From assembly GCF_001439605.1 (NCBI RefSeq), contig NZ_LMBX01000014.1:79011-143010 (forward strand): a stretch of DNA of 64,000 bases, given 5' to 3'. This document shows, one piece after another, positions 63,979 through 64,000 of the stretch. The stretch comes from Cytobacillus praedii (GTDB taxonomy: Bacteria; Bacillota; Bacilli; Bacillales; Cytobacillaceae). The notes under the pieces were generated by a model. The model saw nothing but the letters and a program-made list of their open reading frames with translations. It searched no databases and was not told where the DNA came from. The position numbers and the translations under genes are program-made. Positions within the stretch are counted from its first letter, which is position 1, and each line of letters begins with the position of its first letter.

Positions 63979-64000
63979 ATGGCAAAATATAGTGAAGAAT
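63979..64000 (+). CDS. Start of an IS3-type transposase OrfA (partial)
   Basis: Only seven codons are inside the window: MAKYSEE. This fits the common beginning of helix-turn-helix OrfA proteins of IS150-like elements (MAKYSEEFK...). It is cut by the window edge. The call depends mainly on the IS-like end sequence just upstream. Confidence 0.55.

Larger units (their letters stand above)
63925..64000 (+). mobile_element. Left end of an IS3-family-like insertion sequence
   Basis: AGTACCGACCCCCGAAAGTT resembles the terminal inverted repeats of IS150-group IS3 elements (GTACTGACCCCC-AAAGTTAGA from memory). A perfect hairpin and a transposase start follow. The element runs off the window, so the right end and target duplication cannot be seen. 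Confidence 0.65.

Noticed and set aside
1..64000. CRISPR array, tRNA or rRNA genes, or prophage
   Set aside because: No regularly spaced repeats, no cloverleaf-like sequences with the conserved T-loop, no ribosomal RNA signatures and no phage structural genes were seen.

Overview
The window reads as chromosome of a low-GC, Gram-positive, spore-forming Bacillaceae species (Bacillus sensu lato). The grounds are strong AGGAGG-type ribosome binding sites with frequent TTG/GTG starts, a QoxABCD quinol oxidase, S-box and THI-box riboswitches, a BirA box at bioY, a YhcN/YlaJ spore lipoprotein, a KinB-like kinase, an Sda-like peptide and the odhAB pair. No tRNA, rRNA, CRISPR array or prophage was seen. 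An IS3-type element begins at the right edge.

Layout. 1-9.9 kb: accessory genes (an extra rsgA, an APH-fold kinase, VOC and GNAT proteins, ywbE, a nucleotidyltransferase, an isolated murG) and a PadR/HAAS/DUF4153 module whose two promoter regions share a dyad. 10-14.2 kb: a gene graveyard holding a frameshifted membrane protein, a MocR regulator and an EamA transporter truncated head to head, a broken alcohol dehydrogenase and a broken methyltransferase. 14.5-16.4 kb: an ECF sigma/anti-sigma/membrane protein operon. 17-25 kb: an AI-2E-family exporter, an M50 peptidase behind a near-perfect ECF promoter, potABCD, a YibQ-type deacetylase and a menC/NSAR enzyme. 25-29.5 kb: a KinB-like kinase, a short FtsH paralogue and TPP-riboswitch-controlled thiT. 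30-34 kb: qoxABCD. 34-39.6 kb: a secreted beta-propeller protein behind an ECF-like promoter, a plsY paralogue, a truncated haemoglobin with an Fnr-type site, and small proteins. 39.7-47.5 kb: an S-box operon metI-metC-yitJ-metH. 47.9-52 kb: odhAB. 52-57.5 kb: small lipoproteins, an acyl-CoA synthetase, an acetyltransferase and the YhcN-type lipoprotein. 57.7-63.8 kb: a crcB pair, a YidC2-type insertase with an upstream MifM-like leader ORF, a flippase-like protein, bioY, pncB and nadE.

How the genes work together. metI-metC-yitJ-metH covers homocysteine synthesis, methyl-donor supply and methionine formation under one SAM-sensing leader. The Pot genes encode a complete polyamine importer. 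Qox supplies the aerobic terminal oxidase. OdhAB supplies E1 and E2 of 2-oxoglutarate dehydrogenase; E3 is not in the window. pncB-nadE is a short NAD salvage operon.

The most striking signal is at 59.25-59.57 kb. A 96-codon ORF has one N-terminal membrane segment and an acidic C-terminus. It lies 28 nt upstream of a yidC2-type gene, and its last codons can pair with the yidC ribosome binding site. This is the architecture of the B. subtilis MifM-YidC2 force-sensing arrest switch, in a sequence that looks strongly diverged. Also notable are three ECF-type promoters, an Fnr-type site placed about 41.5 bp upstream of the predicted haemoglobin start point, and several hairpins that bury ribosome binding sites.
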